A stretch of 64,000 bases of DNA from Streptomyces sp. P9-A2 (GCF_036634175.1 NZ_JAZIFX010000001.1:4402001-4466000); one strand, 5' to 3'; shown: positions 40,647 to 50,490, counted from the stretch's first letter. Notes: generated by a model not told the origin, from the letters alone. Numbers and translations are program-made.

Positions 40647-41612
40647 ATGGCGCATGCGCAGGCTGGTGGGCAGGCCGAGGGTCGGACCGGTGGGCAGGCC
40701 GAGGGCCGAACGGGTGGTCGGACCGGCGGGCAGGCCGGTGAGCAGACCGGCGGGCAGTGGTATCCGCCGGACTGGCCGGAGCGCATCCGCGCGCTCGCGG
40801 ACGGCACCCTCGTCCCGGTCGAGCCGAAGCGCGCGGCCACCGTCATGCTCCTGAAGGACACCGACGACGGTTATGTCGTCCACATGCTGCGCCGACGCGC
40901 CTCCATGGCCTTCGCCGGGGGCGCGTACGCCTACCCCGGCGGTGGCGTCGACCCGCGCGACGACGACCTTCACGTCCGCTGGGCGGGCCCCACGCGCGCG
41001 TGGTGGGCGGACAGACTCGGCGTCGACGAAATGACGGCCCAGGCGATCGTCTGCGCCGCCGTGCGCGAGACGTACGAGGAAGCCGGTGTGCTGCTCGCGG
41101 GCCCGACGCCCGACTCCGTGATCGGTGACACCACGGACCCGGACTGGGAGGCGGACCGCGTGGCGCTCGTCGCGCGGGACATGTCCTTCGCGGAGTTCCT
41201 CGACCGCCGGGGGCTGGTCCTGCGCTCGGATCTGCTCGGTGTGTGGACCCGGTGGATCACCCCGGAGTTCGAGCCCCGCCGCTATGACACCTGGTTCTTC
41301 GTCGCCGCCCTTCCCGAGGGGCAGCGCACCCGGAACGCCTCCACGGAGGCCGACCGTACGGTGTGGATCGCCCCGCGCGAGGCGGCCGCCGCGTACGACC
41401 GGGGCGAGCTGCTGATGATGCCGCCGACGATCGCGACCCTGCGCCAGCTGACGGCGTACACGGCGGCGGCGCAGGCGCTCGACGCGGCACCCGCGCGCGA
41501 CCTCACGCCGGTGCTGGTCACCGCGCGGCCGGCCGAGGACGGGATCGTGCTGTCCTGGCCGGGGTACGACGAGTTCACCCGGCACATTCCGAACGGTGGA
41601 GCCCCGGCATGA
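40647..41612 (+). CDS. NUDIX hydrolase with repetitive N-terminus
   Basis: 321 residues. Residues 5-37 are a GGQAEGRTGG repeat region from a 12/24-bp DNA repeat (about 40660-40757), not part of the fold. The NUDIX domain starts near PKRAATVMLLKDTDDGYVV; the box is split by an insert as in NUDT8/19-type members: AYPGGGVDPRDDD, then about 30 residues, then AAVRETYEEAGVLLAG. The C-terminus ends PGYDEFTRHIP. Substrate unknown, likely a CoA or nucleotide diphosphate. Its stop overlaps the MBL gene start (ATGA). Confidence 0.85.
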   Translation: MAHAQAGGQAEGRTGGQAEGRTGGRTGGQAGEQTGGQWYPPDWPERIRALADGTLVPVEPKRAATVMLLKDTDDGYVVHMLRRRASMAFAGGAYAYPGGGVDPRDDDLHVRWAGPTRAWWADRLGVDEMTAQAIVCAAVRETYEEAGVLLAGPTPDSVIGDTTDPDWEADRVALVARDMSFAEFLDRRGLVLRSDLLGVWTRWITPEFEPRRYDTWFFVAALPEGQRTRNASTEADRTVWIAPREAAAAYDRGELLMMPPTIATLRQLTAYTAAAQALDAAPARDLTPVLVTARPAEDGIVLSWPGYDEFTRHIPNGGAPA

Positions 41613-42457
41613 CGGATGCGGCAGCCCTTCCCGGCCAACCGCGCGGAGGGGTCCTCTCCGGACCCGCCACCGCGCGGGCGGTCAACGTCCTGGCCCCGAA
41701 CGCCTCGGCGATGACCCTGGACGGCACCAACACCTGGATCCTGTCGGAACCCGGCTCCGCGCGTGCGGTCGTGATCGACCCGGGCCCGCTGGACGAGGGG
41801 CATCTGCGCAACGTCGTCGACACCGCCGAGCGGGCCGGCAAGCGCGTCGCCCTCACCCTGCTGACGCACGGTCACCCGGACCACTCCGAGGGCGCCGCCC
41901 GCCTCGCCGAGCTGACCGGCACGAAGGTACGGGCACTGGACCCGGAGCTGCGCCTGGGGGACGAGGGTCTGTCCGGCGGGAACGTGGTCACCGTGGACGG
42001 CCTGGAACTGAGGGTCGTCCCCGCCCCCGGCCACACCGCCGACTCGCTGGCCTTCCACCTGCCGGCCGACGGGGCCGTCCTCACCGGCGACACGGTCCTG
42101 GGACGCGGTACGACCGTCGTGGCCCACCCCGACGGCCGCCTCGGCGACTATCTGGACACGCTGCGCCGTCTGCGCTCGCTCACGGTCGACGACGGCGTCC
42201 ACACGGTCCTGCCGGGCCACGGCCCCGTACTGGAGGACGCCCAGGGCGCCGTCGAGTACTACCTGGCCCATCGCGCGCACCGCCTCGCCCAGGTGGAGAC
42301 GGCCGTCGAGAACGGCCACCACGGCCCGTCCGATGTCGTCGCCCACGTCTACGCCGATGTGGACCGCTCCCTCTGGCCGGCCGCGGAGCTCTCGGTCCGC
42401 GCGCAGCTGGAGTATCTGCGGGAGCACGGGCTCATCGAGGAACCCCGGGGCCTGTAG
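41609..42457 (+). CDS. MBL-fold metallohydrolase
   Basis: 282 residues from ATG 41609. Metal motifs: LLTHGHPDHSEG (H-x-H-x-DH), VVPAPGHTADSL (third His), AVLTGDTVLG (Asp) and VLPGHGPVL (last His). The C-terminal helical tail (VAHVYADVDRSLWPAAELSV) is like LACTB2/glyoxalase II-type hydrolases that pair with NUDIX19-like genes. Coupled to the NUDIX gene by ATGA. Confidence 0.88.
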   Translation: MTDAAALPGQPRGGVLSGPATARAVNVLAPNASAMTLDGTNTWILSEPGSARAVVIDPGPLDEGHLRNVVDTAERAGKRVALTLLTHGHPDHSEGAARLAELTGTKVRALDPELRLGDEGLSGGNVVTVDGLELRVVPAPGHTADSLAFHLPADGAVLTGDTVLGRGTTVVAHPDGRLGDYLDTLRRLRSLTVDDGVHTVLPGHGPVLEDAQGAVEYYLAHRAHRLAQVETAVENGHHGPSDVVAHVYADVDRSLWPAAELSVRAQLEYLREHGLIEEPRGL

Positions 42458-42501
42458 CTCTGGTCCCCGGGGTCCGTTGCCCCTCTGGGGGCGGGTTCAG
42501 G

Positions 42502-43176
42502 TCAGCGGGACCGCTTCGCGAGGCGTTCGACGTCCAGGAGGATCACCGCGCGGGCCTCCAGCCGGAGCCAGCCGCGCTGGGCGAAGTCCGCCAGGGCCTT
42601 GTTGACCGTCTCGCGGGACGCGCCGACCAACTGGGCCAGTTCCTCCTGCGTGAGGTCGTGGACGACGTGGATGCCCTCCTCGGACTGCACGCCGAAGCGG
42701 CGGGAGAGGTCCAGCAGAGCACGGGCGACCCGGCCCGGAACGTCGGAGAAGACCAGGTCCGACATGGCGTCGTTGGTCTTGCGCAGCCGGCGCGCGACGG
42801 CCCGCAGCAGCGCGGTGGCCACCTCGGGTCGGGCGTTCAGCCAGGGCTGGAGGTCGCCGTGGCCGAGGGCGAGCAGCTTGACCTCGGTCAGCGCCGTGGC
42901 GGTCGCGGTGCGCGGGCCCGGGTCGAAGAGCGACAGCTCACCGATGAGCTCGCTGGGCCCGACGACGGCCAGCATGTTCTCGCGGCCGTCGGGGGAGGTG
43001 CGGTGGAGCTTGACCTTGCCCTCGGTGACCACGTAGAGCCGGTCTCCGGGATCGCCCTCGTGGAACAGGGAGTCGCCCCGTGCGAGGGTCACCTCGGTCA
43101 GCGAGGCGCGAAGCTCCGCGGCCTGCTCGTCATCGAGCGCCGCGAAGAGCGGGTTCCGCCGCAGAACGTCGTCCAC
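42502..43176 (-). CDS. crp: Crp/Fnr-family transcriptional regulator
   Basis: 224 residues from GTG 43176 with AAGGAGAGAA upstream, the length of S. coelicolor Crp. The cyclic nucleotide-binding barrel shows LFHEGDPGDRLYVVTEGKVK and the phosphate cassette FGELSLF-like IGELSLFDPGPRTATATALT. The C-terminal helix-turn-helix is DLTQEELAQLVGASRETVNK. In Streptomyces, Crp links germination and antibiotic control. Divergent from nth. Confidence 0.92.
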   Translation of the reverse strand: MDDVLRRNPLFAALDDEQAAELRASLTEVTLARGDSLFHEGDPGDRLYVVTEGKVKLHRTSPDGRENMLAVVGPSELIGELSLFDPGPRTATATALTEVKLLALGHGDLQPWLNARPEVATALLRAVARRLRKTNDAMSDLVFSDVPGRVARALLDLSRRFGVQSEEGIHVVHDLTQEELAQLVGASRETVNKALADFAQRGWLRLEARAVILLDVERLAKRSR

Positions 43177-43381
43177 GTGTTCTCTCCTTGTCGACCTGCT
43201 CAGGGGATCCTGGTCCCCACGTACCAGGGAACCGGGGTGCCCATTTTGCCGGACAGTCCAAACAGTGTGATCTGTCACAAGGATGCCGCACAGGCCTGCC
43301 CGGGTAAGCGGCAGGGGTCCAATTGGGGTCTGATCTTCAGGGGCCGGGGCGGATGTCAGCGCCGAGCCGTAGGCTGGCCGG

Positions 43382-44443
43382 GTGGCCAAATCGCCGGTGA
43401 GAGTGCAGGCCCGAGGGGCTGATCGGGTGGCGGCACGCCGGGATTCCGCCGTGGGCGAACAGGGCTCCGATGGCGGCAGGGAAACGGAGAAACCGACAGG
43501 GAAGGCGCCGGTGAAGAAGGAATCGACCGCGAGTGCGGCCTCGGGCTCGACGCCGGGTTCGGCCGCTGCCCCAAGTGCGGGTGCGGGTGCGGGTGCGACC
43601 ACGAGCGGAAGTGGAAGGGCGCGCGGTGCGGCCGGGGCGAAGTCCGCGGCCGCCGTCGAGCCGTCCAAGGCCGAGTCGCGCATCGCCCTCGTCCGCCGCG
43701 CCCGGCGGATCGACCGGGAGCTCGCCGAGGTGTTTCCGTACGCCCACCCCGAGCTGGACTTCGAGAACCCCTTCCAACTCGTGGTCGCCACGGTCCTGTC
43801 GGCCCAGACCACCGACCTGCGCGTCAACCAGACGACCCCCGCCCTCTTCGCGAAATACCCCGCCCCCGAGGACCTGGCCGCCGCCAACCCGGAGGAGGTG
43901 GAGGAGATCCTGCGTCCCACCGGGTTCTTCCGGGCCAAGACCAGGTCGGTGATGGGCCTTTCGAAGATGCTGGTGGAGGATTTCGGCGGCGAGGTGCCGG
44001 GCCGCCTCGAGGATCTCGTCAAGCTGCCCGGTGTGGGCCGCAAGACGGCCTTCGTCGTGCTCGGCAATGCCTTCGGCCGACCCGGCATCACCGTGGACAC
44101 GCACTTCCAGCGTCTGGTGCGCCGCTGGAAGTGGACGAAGGAGACCGACCCGGACAAGATCGAGGCGGCCGTCGGCGCGCTCTTCCCGAAGAGCGAGTGG
44201 ACCGACCTCTCGCACCATGTGATCTGGCACGGCCGCCGTATCTGCCACGCCCGCAAGCCCGCCTGCGGCGCCTGCCCCATCGCCCCGCTCTGCCCGGCGT
44301 ACGGCGAGGGCGAGACCGACCCGGACAAGGCACGGAAGCTGCTGAAGTACGAGAAGGGCGGCTTCCCGGGCCAGCGGTTGAACCCCCCGCAGGCCTACCT
44401 CGACGCGGGCGGCCGGCCGGCCCCGCCCCTGGGCGCCGCATGA
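43382..44443 (+). CDS. nth: Endonuclease III (DNA glycosylase/AP lyase)
   Basis: 353 residues from GTG 43382. The first 95 or so residues are an Ala/Gly/Ser-rich low-complexity extension. The enzyme core then follows: [20 protein letters not shown] with the catalytic Lys in the later HhH unit [32 protein letters not shown] (Asp), and the 4Fe-4S cluster loop [17 protein letters not shown]. Removes oxidised pyrimidines in base excision repair. Bacterial Nth is usually about 210-260 residues, so the N-terminal tail is extra and its start uncertain. Confidence 0.9.
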   Translation: MAKSPVRVQARGADRVAARRDSAVGEQGSDGGRETEKPTGKAPVKKESTASAASGSTPGSAAAPSAGAGAGATTSGSGRARGAAGAKSAAAVEPSKAESRIALVRRARRIDRELAEVFPYAHPELDFENPFQLVVATVLSAQTTDLRVNQTTPALFAKYPAPEDLAAANPEEVEEILRPTGFFRAKTRSVMGLSKMLVEDFGGEVPGRLEDLVKLPGVGRKTAFVVLGNAFGRPGITVDTHFQRLVRRWKWTKETDPDKIEAAVGALFPKSEWTDLSHHVIWHGRRICHARKPACGACPIAPLCPAYGEGETDPDKARKLLKYEKGGFPGQRLNPPQAYLDAGGRPAPPLGAA

Positions 44444-44577
44444 CGAGGACCTGCGCGGAGACCTGCGCGGAGACGTGTACGAGGGCATACACGACGGCCG
44501 CCGGTGGAACGATCTAGGCACCGCCGGGCGTTGGACGGGGAACGGGAGCGGCGGGGGCCAGGACGACAGGGGTGGCG

Positions 44578-45279
44578 ATGACGCGGGTGACCGACCCCAG
44601 GGGCGGCCGGGTGACGCTCAGCAAGGAGGGGCTGCCCGACTGGCTGGACCCGGTGGTCCGGGTCGCGGAGACGGTCGCACCGGGCGAGCTGAGCCGTTTC
44701 CTGCCCCCGGCGGACGGCGCGGGGCGCCAGGCCGCCGTCCTCGTCCTGTTCGGCGACGGTGACGGCGAGCGCGGACCGGAGCTGCTGCTCATGGAGCGGT
44801 CGGCGGCGCTGCGCTCGCATGCCGGGCAGCCGGCCTTCCCCGGCGGCACCCTCGACCCCGAGGACGGAGACCCGCTGACCGACGGGCCGCTGTCGGCCGC
44901 GCTGCGCGAGGCCGAGGAGGAGACGGGACTCGATCCCGACGGGGTCCAGCTCTTCGGCGTCCTGCCGAAGCTCTACATCCCCGTCAGTGGCTTCGTCGTC
45001 ACGCCGGTCCTGGGCTGGTGGCGGACTCCCAGCCCGGTCGACGCCGTCGATCCGAACGAGACCGCTCGGGTCTTCACCGTCCCCGTGGCGGATCTCACCG
45101 ATCCGGCCAACCGCACGACCACCTTCCACCCCAGCGGCCACCGGGGTCCGGCATTCCTGGTCGAATCAGCCGTGGTGTGGGGCTTCACGGCCGGGGTCAT
45201 CGACCGGCTGCTCCATTACGCGGGGTGGGAGCGCCCCTGGGACCGGGACAAGCAGGTCCCGCTGGACTGGCGGTCATGA
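44578..45279 (+). CDS. CoA pyrophosphatase-type NUDIX hydrolase
   Basis: 233 residues from ATG 44578 (GTG 44572 also possible). The NUDIX box is GGTLDPEDGDPLTDGPLSAA then LREAEEETGLDPDGV. SAALRSHAGQPAFPGGTLD is the UPF0035/CoA signature (LR-x-H-x-GQ-x-x-FPGG). C-terminal part: LPKLYIPVSGFVVTPVLGWW. Likely cleaves CoA to phosphopantetheine and 3',5'-ADP. Next gene is a membrane protease, as in other actinobacteria. Confidence 0.87.
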   Translation: MTRVTDPRGGRVTLSKEGLPDWLDPVVRVAETVAPGELSRFLPPADGAGRQAAVLVLFGDGDGERGPELLLMERSAALRSHAGQPAFPGGTLDPEDGDPLTDGPLSAALREAEEETGLDPDGVQLFGVLPKLYIPVSGFVVTPVLGWWRTPSPVDAVDPNETARVFTVPVADLTDPANRTTTFHPSGHRGPAFLVESAVVWGFTAGVIDRLLHYAGWERPWDRDKQVPLDWRS

Positions 45280-45396
45280 CAGGGTGGGCGCGGTGCCGTG
45301 CGGTACGGGGGCTTGTGACGACGGCGGTTCGTGCCGTATGCCCCCGGACTCCGGCCGAGTAAGAACGACCGGAATGACGAGGCGAGGCAAAAAGCG

Positions 45397-46596
45397 GTGA
45401 ACGTGCTGGACATCCTGTTGCTGGTCGCCGCCGTGTGGTTCGCGGTCGTCGGCTACCGCCAGGGCTTCGTCGTCGGCATTCTGTCGGTGATCGGATTCCT
45501 GGGCGGCGGTCTCGTCGCCGTCTACCTTCTCCCTGTCGTCTGGGACGTCCTGACGGACAACGCGGAGGTCAGCACGGCCGCCGCCGTCGTCGCGGTCATC
45601 GTCGTCATAGTCTGCGCCTCCGTCGGCCAGGCCCTGACCACCCATCTCGGCAACAAGCTGCGCCGTTACATCACATGGTCCCCGGCCCGGGCGCTCGACG
45701 CCACCGGTGGTTCCCTGGTCAACGTCGTCGCGATGCTTCTGGTCGCCTGGCTGATCGGCTCGGCCCTCGCGGGAACGACCCTGCCGACGCTCAGCAAAGA
45801 GGTCCGCCAGTCCAAGGTGCTGACCGGTGTCTCCCGGGCGCTGCCCGACCAGGCCGGCACCTGGTTCGCCAACTTCTCCTCCGTCCTCGCGCAGAACGGT
45901 TTCCCCCAGGTCTTCAGCCCGTTCGCGAACGAGCCGATCACCGACGTCCGGCCCCCCGACCCCGCGCTGGCAGGCAGCCCGGTGGCCGGCCGCGCACAGC
46001 GGTCCATCGTCAAGGTCATGGGCACCGCCCCGCAGTGCGGCAAGGTCCTCGAGGGCACCGGCTTCGTGTTCTCCGAGCGCCGTGTGATGACCAACGCGCA
46101 TGTCGTGGGCGGCGTCGACGAGCCGACCGTGCAGATAGGCGGCGAGGGCAGGAAGTACGACGCGACGGTCGTCCTCTACGACTGGAAGCGTGACATCGCG
46201 GTCCTCGACGTCCCGGACCTGAAGGCGCCCGCGCTGCGGTTCACCACCGAGGACGCGGGCAGGGAGGACGGCGCGATCGTCGCCGGCTTCCCGGAGAACG
46301 GCGCGTACGACGTCCGGTCGGCGCGGGTCCGCGGGCGCATCACGGCCAACGGCCCGGACATCTACCACCGGGGCACAGTCCGTCGTGACGTCTACTCCCT
46401 TTACGCGACGGTCCGTCAGGGAAACTCCGGCGGACCGCTGCTGACCCCCGACGGCCAGGTCTACGGTGTGGTGTTCGCCAAGTCCCTCGACGACGCAGAG
46501 ACGGGATACGCCCTCACCGTGGACGAGATCCAGGAGGACATCGACAAGGGCCGCTCCGCGACCCGGCAGGTGGACAGCGACAGCTGCGCACTCTGA
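45397..46596 (+). CDS. MarP-like membrane serine protease
   Basis: 399 residues from GTG 45397. Four N-terminal membrane helices (about 3-18, 24-46, 60-82, 106-126) of the CvpA type precede a periplasmic chymotrypsin-like protease domain with His235 (MTNAHVVGG), Asp266 (WKRDIAVLDV) and Ser344 (VRQGNSGGPLL). Layout and residue numbers agree closely with mycobacterial MarP (Rv3671c), which protects against acid stress. Two cysteines (QCGKVLEG and the terminal SCAL) may form a disulfide. Follows a NUDIX gene, as in mycobacteria. Confidence 0.9.
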   Translation: MNVLDILLLVAAVWFAVVGYRQGFVVGILSVIGFLGGGLVAVYLLPVVWDVLTDNAEVSTAAAVVAVIVVIVCASVGQALTTHLGNKLRRYITWSPARALDATGGSLVNVVAMLLVAWLIGSALAGTTLPTLSKEVRQSKVLTGVSRALPDQAGTWFANFSSVLAQNGFPQVFSPFANEPITDVRPPDPALAGSPVAGRAQRSIVKVMGTAPQCGKVLEGTGFVFSERRVMTNAHVVGGVDEPTVQIGGEGRKYDATVVLYDWKRDIAVLDVPDLKAPALRFTTEDAGREDGAIVAGFPENGAYDVRSARVRGRITANGPDIYHRGTVRRDVYSLYATVRQGNSGGPLLTPDGQVYGVVFAKSLDDAETGYALTVDEIQEDIDKGRSATRQVDSDSCAL

Positions 46597-46623
46597 GCGG
46601 CACGAGGCCTGCTGCCACCGCTG

Positions 46624-46669
46624 CCACTGTGCCTGCGGACGGAGATACGGCCCTCCGCAGGCACAGTGG
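46624..46669. terminator. Terminator after marP-like gene
   Basis: CCACTGTGCCTGCGGA (46624-46639) pairs perfectly with 46654-46669 around a 14-base loop. Confidence 0.8.
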
Positions 46670-47186
46670 TATGTACGGACGGAGGCCTGCCACAGGCCCC
46701 TGCCGCGGGCCCCTGCCGCGGGCCCGCCCGGAGAGGTCGTACGGAGGGGGTCGGGGACGGGTGTACGCCCAGGAGGCCCCTCGGGAGCACGGCCGGGCGT
46801 ACGCCCCTCGTCAGCCGCGTGGGTGATGGTGGCGAAGCCGCACCGAGACCCAGCGGGCCCGGCGGCGGAGGATATGCGGAATCCCGACCCTGAGATCCGT
46901 ACCTGCCATCTCCGGTGCACCGCCTTGCTGGTGGGATCCCATACCGCCCGCCGAGCGGCGGTCGCGGCTTGCGTCACTGTAGTCGTGCGTCCAGCCCATA
47001 CTCCGACCACTGCCCCCGACTCATGGTCGATAACCGCCTTGCGCAGAGCCGATTGGCCTATGCGCCAGGCAAGTGGCCGTTTGTAGGACAGGTGTTCAGA
47101 TCCGATGATCGGTCTTGCGTAAGGAAGGGAAACGGAAGGGGTGCGGAAGGAGCACGGAAGGGACGTGGAAGCCGCCTGGCGTCCTG
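46670..47186. other. Intergenic region without supported gene
   Basis: About 515 bases between the protease terminator and the convergent hydrolase gene. It contains a short GCCCCTGCCGCGG direct repeat near 46697-46725 and, around 46960-47100, less GC-rich sequence unlike its neighbours. Minus-strand frames there (for example LAWRIGQSALRKAVIDHESG) look like a fragment of something coding but I cannot name it. Confidence 0.4.
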
Positions 47187-48137
47187 TCAGCGGTCGGGTT
47201 CCGGGTCCTTCAACCAGTTGATCAGCTCGGAGGAGAACGCCACCGGGTCCTCCTCGTGCGGGAAGTGGCCGAGCCCGTCGAACAGCCGCCAGCGGTACGG
47301 TGCTTCGACGTACTCCCCGGACCCGGCGGCGTTGCGGACGCTTGCCACGGGGTCGAGCGAGCCGTGCAGATGCAGGGTCGGGACCCGTACCGGCCGCTTC
47401 ATCCGGCGGTTGAACTGGATGCCGTCCGGCCGGGCCAGCGACCGCACCATCCACCGGTACGGCTCGATCGAGCAGTGCGCCGTGGACGGGATGCACATGG
47501 CCCGCCGGTAGTTCTCCAGCGCCTTCTCCTCCGGCGGGCGGGGCCCGGACCAGGCCTGGATCAGCTTGGCCACCAGCGCCCCGTCGTCCGCGGTGAGCTG
47601 CCGCTCCGGGACCCAGGGCCGCTGGAACCCCCAGATGTGCGACATGGCGGACGACTGCCTGACGTCGGCGAGCATGGCCGCCCGCCAGCGCCGCGGATGC
47701 GGCATGGACGACACCGCGAGCCGTCGTACGAGCTTGGGGCGCATCGCCGCCGCCGTCCAGGCCAGGTATCCACCCAGGTCGTGCCCGACCAGCGCGGCGT
47801 CCGGCTCACCGAGGGAACGGATCACACCGGTGACGTCCAGCGCGAGGTTGGCCGGGTCGTAGCCGCGCGGTGTGCGGTCGCTGCCGCCGACGCCCCGCAG
47901 GTCCATGGCGACCGCGCGGAACCCGGCGTCGGCGAGCGCCGTCAGCTGGTGCCGCCAGGTCCACCAGAACTGCGGGAAGCCGTGCAGCAGCAGTACCAGC
48001 GGCCCGTCGCCGAGCTCAGCGACGTGGAAACGCGCGCCGTTGGCGGCGACGTCCCGGTGGGTCACCTCGGCACCGCCGGGGATGTCGAGGCGTACGGCCG
48101 AGAAGGGTTGCGCCGAAGGAGTGGCGGGGTCCGTCAT
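47187..48137 (-). CDS. Alpha/beta hydrolase (epoxide hydrolase-like)
   Basis: 316 residues. GPLVLLLHGFPQFWWTWRHQ (oxyanion HGFP with the aromatic W-x-W-R), DLRGVGGSDRTPRGY, nucleophile Asp in LVGHDLGGYLAWTAA, a cap with YRRAMCIP, VPTLHLHGSLDPVAS and catalytic His in GLGHFPHEEDP. Asp as nucleophile and the HGFP motif match epoxide hydrolases and haloalkane dehalogenase relatives. Overlaps the downstream start of the upstream gene (ATGA at 48134-48137), so it is cotranscribed with the DUF1469 gene. Confidence 0.88.
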   Translation of the reverse strand: MTDPATPSAQPFSAVRLDIPGGAEVTHRDVAANGARFHVAELGDGPLVLLLHGFPQFWWTWRHQLTALADAGFRAVAMDLRGVGGSDRTPRGYDPANLALDVTGVIRSLGEPDAALVGHDLGGYLAWTAAAMRPKLVRRLAVSSMPHPRRWRAAMLADVRQSSAMSHIWGFQRPWVPERQLTADDGALVAKLIQAWSGPRPPEEKALENYRRAMCIPSTAHCSIEPYRWMVRSLARPDGIQFNRRMKRPVRVPTLHLHGSLDPVASVRNAAGSGEYVEAPYRWRLFDGLGHFPHEEDPVAFSSELINWLKDPEPDR

Positions 48138-48622
48138 GAGGACGAGCGTGCCACAGCTTCGATCGCCTCGGGGATCCGGTCCTTGGGGAGTTCCGGACGC
48201 GGGTGCGGCTTGGCCTTCTGCAGCACGACCGCGGTCTCCTTCACCGAGGCGGCCACCTTCTGCGGGCCGCGGCCCTTCTTCGCCTTCTTGGCGAAGACCA
48301 TCCCGATCAGGGCGAGGACGAGCGCGACCAGCACGTTCGCCGCGAACGACAGCAGGAAGCAGACGGCCAGGTTCCAGTCGCTCCAGGTGTGGATGCCGTA
48401 GGCGAGGGCGAAACTCAGCATCGGCAGCGAGAACAGCAGGACGAGACCGGCCGCGGTGAGCAGTCCGCCGCTCGTCGCACCCCGCTGCACATCCCGCTTG
48501 AGCTGTGCTTTCGCCAGGGCGATCTCGTCGTGCACCAGCGCGGACATGTTCTCCGTCGCCGAGGCGAACAACTGGCCGATGCTGCGTTCGGCGCCGACCG
48601 GGCTGCCGTCGGGTGCGCTCAT
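48134..48622 (-). CDS. Phage holin superfamily (DUF1469/Actinobacterial) membrane protein
   Basis: 162 residues. A cytoplasmic start with an amphipathic helix (SIGQLFASATENMSALVHDE, IALAKAQLKRDV) is followed by two membrane helices (GLLTAAGLVLLFSLPMLSFALA and LAVCFLLSFAANVLVALVLALI) and a basic tail. This is the common DUF1469 design; despite its family name it is a chromosomal membrane protein of unknown role. In the same operon as the hydrolase downstream. Confidence 0.82.
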   Translation of the reverse strand: MSAPDGSPVGAERSIGQLFASATENMSALVHDEIALAKAQLKRDVQRGATSGGLLTAAGLVLLFSLPMLSFALAYGIHTWSDWNLAVCFLLSFAANVLVALVLALIGMVFAKKAKKGRGPQKVAASVKETAVVLQKAKPHPRPELPKDRIPEAIEAVARSSS

Positions 48623-48854
48623 CGCGGTCTCCCTCTTCTGCTTTCGTCCTGCGTGCCTCTGCGTACCTCTGAGTAAGGATCAGTCTGCCGCCTGACGGCC
48701 CCTGTCCGCCCCATCACCTGCGTCGACCGCGTGTGTCCGGTGGTGTGTGTCCGGCCGACCCCGACTGAATCCGACAGACTTCGACCGACTCCGACTGGAT
48801 TCGACCGGCTCCGGATGACTCAGACTGTCCTGACCTTTGTACTGTCCCGTCAGA

Positions 48855-50291
48855 TCATGCCGGATCGTCGTGATCCTCGCCTGCCCCGCCCGGCACTTCG
48901 GCAAGCCTGCGGTGTTCCTCGGTCTTCTCCCGGGCGAGCCGGCGGTGCTCGGCGGCCTTGCGCTCGTGGATCTCCGCCATACGCAGGTGGTACGCCGGAT
49001 CGTCCTCCTCGTAGATGTCCGGGACGCCGCTGAGGTCGTCGTCGCGCTCCTCCTCCTCGGCCAGCCTGCGGTACTTGGCGTTCCGGATCCTCAGCAGCAC
49101 GGTCGCGACGGCGGTGGCGATCAGCGATCCGGTCAGTACGGCGGCCTTGACACTGTCCGCCATCGACGCGTCGTCCTTGAAGGCGAGTTCGCCGATGAGC
49201 AGGGAGACGGTGAAACCGATCCCGGCGAGTACCGCCACCGCCAGGATGTCCGCCCAGGCGAGGTCGTCGCTGAGCGACGCCCTGGTGAAACGCGTGGTCA
49301 GCCACGTACCGCCGAAGATGCCGACCGTCTTGCCGACGACCAGGCCGAGGACCACGCCGAGCGTCTCGGGCTGGGTGAACACGTCCGCGAGCGCGCCACC
49401 GGAGATCGCCACGCCCGCGCTGAACAGGGCGAACAGCGGGACCGCGAGGCCCGACGAGAAGGGCCGGACGAGGTGCTCGATGCGCTCGCCGGGGGACTGC
49501 TCCTCACCCTCGCGGCGGTGGCAGCGCAGCATCAGGCCCATGGCGACACCGGCGATGGTGGCATGGATCCCGCTGTTGTACATCAGGCCCCAGACGGCCA
49601 GGGCGAGCGGCACATACACGTACCAGCCGCGTACACCCTTGCGCAGCAGCAGCCAGAAGGCGGCCAGGCCCACCACGGCACCGGCGAGCGCGAGGAAATC
49701 GAGGTCGTCGGTGAAGAAGACCGCGATGATCAGGATCGCGAAGAGGTCGTCGACGACGGCGAGGGTCAGCAGGAAGGCTCGCAGTGCGCTCGGCAGCGAG
49801 GTGCCGATGACGGCGAGTACGGCGAGCGCGAAGGCGATGTCGGTGGCGGTGGGCACGGCCCAGCCGGCCGGTGAACCGCCGCCGATGCCGCTGGTGAGCG
49901 TGTAGACGAGGGCCGGTACGACCATGCCGCACAGGGCGGCGATGACAGGGAGCGCGGCGGCCCGGGGGTCGCGCAGATCACCGGCGACGAGTTCGCGTTT
50001 GAGCTCGACGCCGGCGACGAAGAAGAAGACCGCGAGCAGTCCGTCGGCGGCCCAGTGCGCGACGGACAGGTTCAGCCCGAGCGCCTCGGGCCCGAAGTGG
50101 AAGTCGCTGACACTCTCGTAGCTGTCCTGCAGGGCGGGCACGTTCGCCCAGATCAACGCGGTGATCGCGGCGACGAGCAGCAGCATGCCGCCGACGGTCT
50201 CGGTGCGCAGCGCGTCCGCGACGTAGGTCCGCTCGGGCAGGGAGAGGCGGCCGAAGGCCTTGCGCGGGCTGGGGGTGCGGGAGGCGGTCAC
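48855..50291 (-). CDS. nhaA: Na+/H+ antiporter NhaA
   Basis: 478 residues from GTG 50291. About 12 membrane helices with NhaA motifs: VAGVELKRELVAGDL, PTATDIAFALAVLAVIG (the catalytic Asp pair region is here and in LLTLAVVDDLFAILIIAVFF), NSGIHATIAGVAMG and IGFTVSLLIGELAF. A C-terminal extension of about 85 charged residues (RDDDLSGVPDIYEEDDPAYH, HERKAAEHRRLAREKTEEHR) has Arg/Glu/His-rich coiled-coil character not found in E. coli NhaA. Exports Na+ or Li+ in exchange for protons. Confidence 0.92.
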   Translation of the reverse strand: MTASRTPSPRKAFGRLSLPERTYVADALRTETVGGMLLLVAAITALIWANVPALQDSYESVSDFHFGPEALGLNLSVAHWAADGLLAVFFFVAGVELKRELVAGDLRDPRAAALPVIAALCGMVVPALVYTLTSGIGGGSPAGWAVPTATDIAFALAVLAVIGTSLPSALRAFLLTLAVVDDLFAILIIAVFFTDDLDFLALAGAVVGLAAFWLLLRKGVRGWYVYVPLALAVWGLMYNSGIHATIAGVAMGLMLRCHRREGEEQSPGERIEHLVRPFSSGLAVPLFALFSAGVAISGGALADVFTQPETLGVVLGLVVGKTVGIFGGTWLTTRFTRASLSDDLAWADILAVAVLAGIGFTVSLLIGELAFKDDASMADSVKAAVLTGSLIATAVATVLLRIRNAKYRRLAEEEERDDDLSGVPDIYEEDDPAYHLRMAEIHERKAAEHRRLAREKTEEHRRLAEVPGGAGEDHDDPA

Positions 50292-50457
50292 GGATGGTCC
50301 TCTGGTCGTCGGGCAGCACGAATCGTGTGCCGACCAGACTTCCCGGCGCTCCATGAGACAACTGTGGGGGGACGGCTTGCTGTGGCCGTCCTTCGTGGTC
50401 ACTGTAGCCAACGTGCTCCGGCACCGCACGAAGGGCTTTCGATGACGGACATCACAG

Positions 50458-50490
50458 AGGCACCCGGCGTGCGTACGACGCCGGGTGCCT
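50458..50490. terminator. Terminator downstream of acsA
   Basis: AGGCACCCGGCGT pairs perfectly with ACGCCGGGTGCCT around GCGTACG. It lies left of the acsA stop on the minus strand and upstream of nhaA, separating the two genes. Confidence 0.8.

Noticed and set aside
48700..48830. Repeated GACTCCGAC/GATTCGACC motifs between DUF1469 and nhaA genes
   Set aside because: Short degenerate repeats without consistent spacing; no coding or regulatory reading could be supported.
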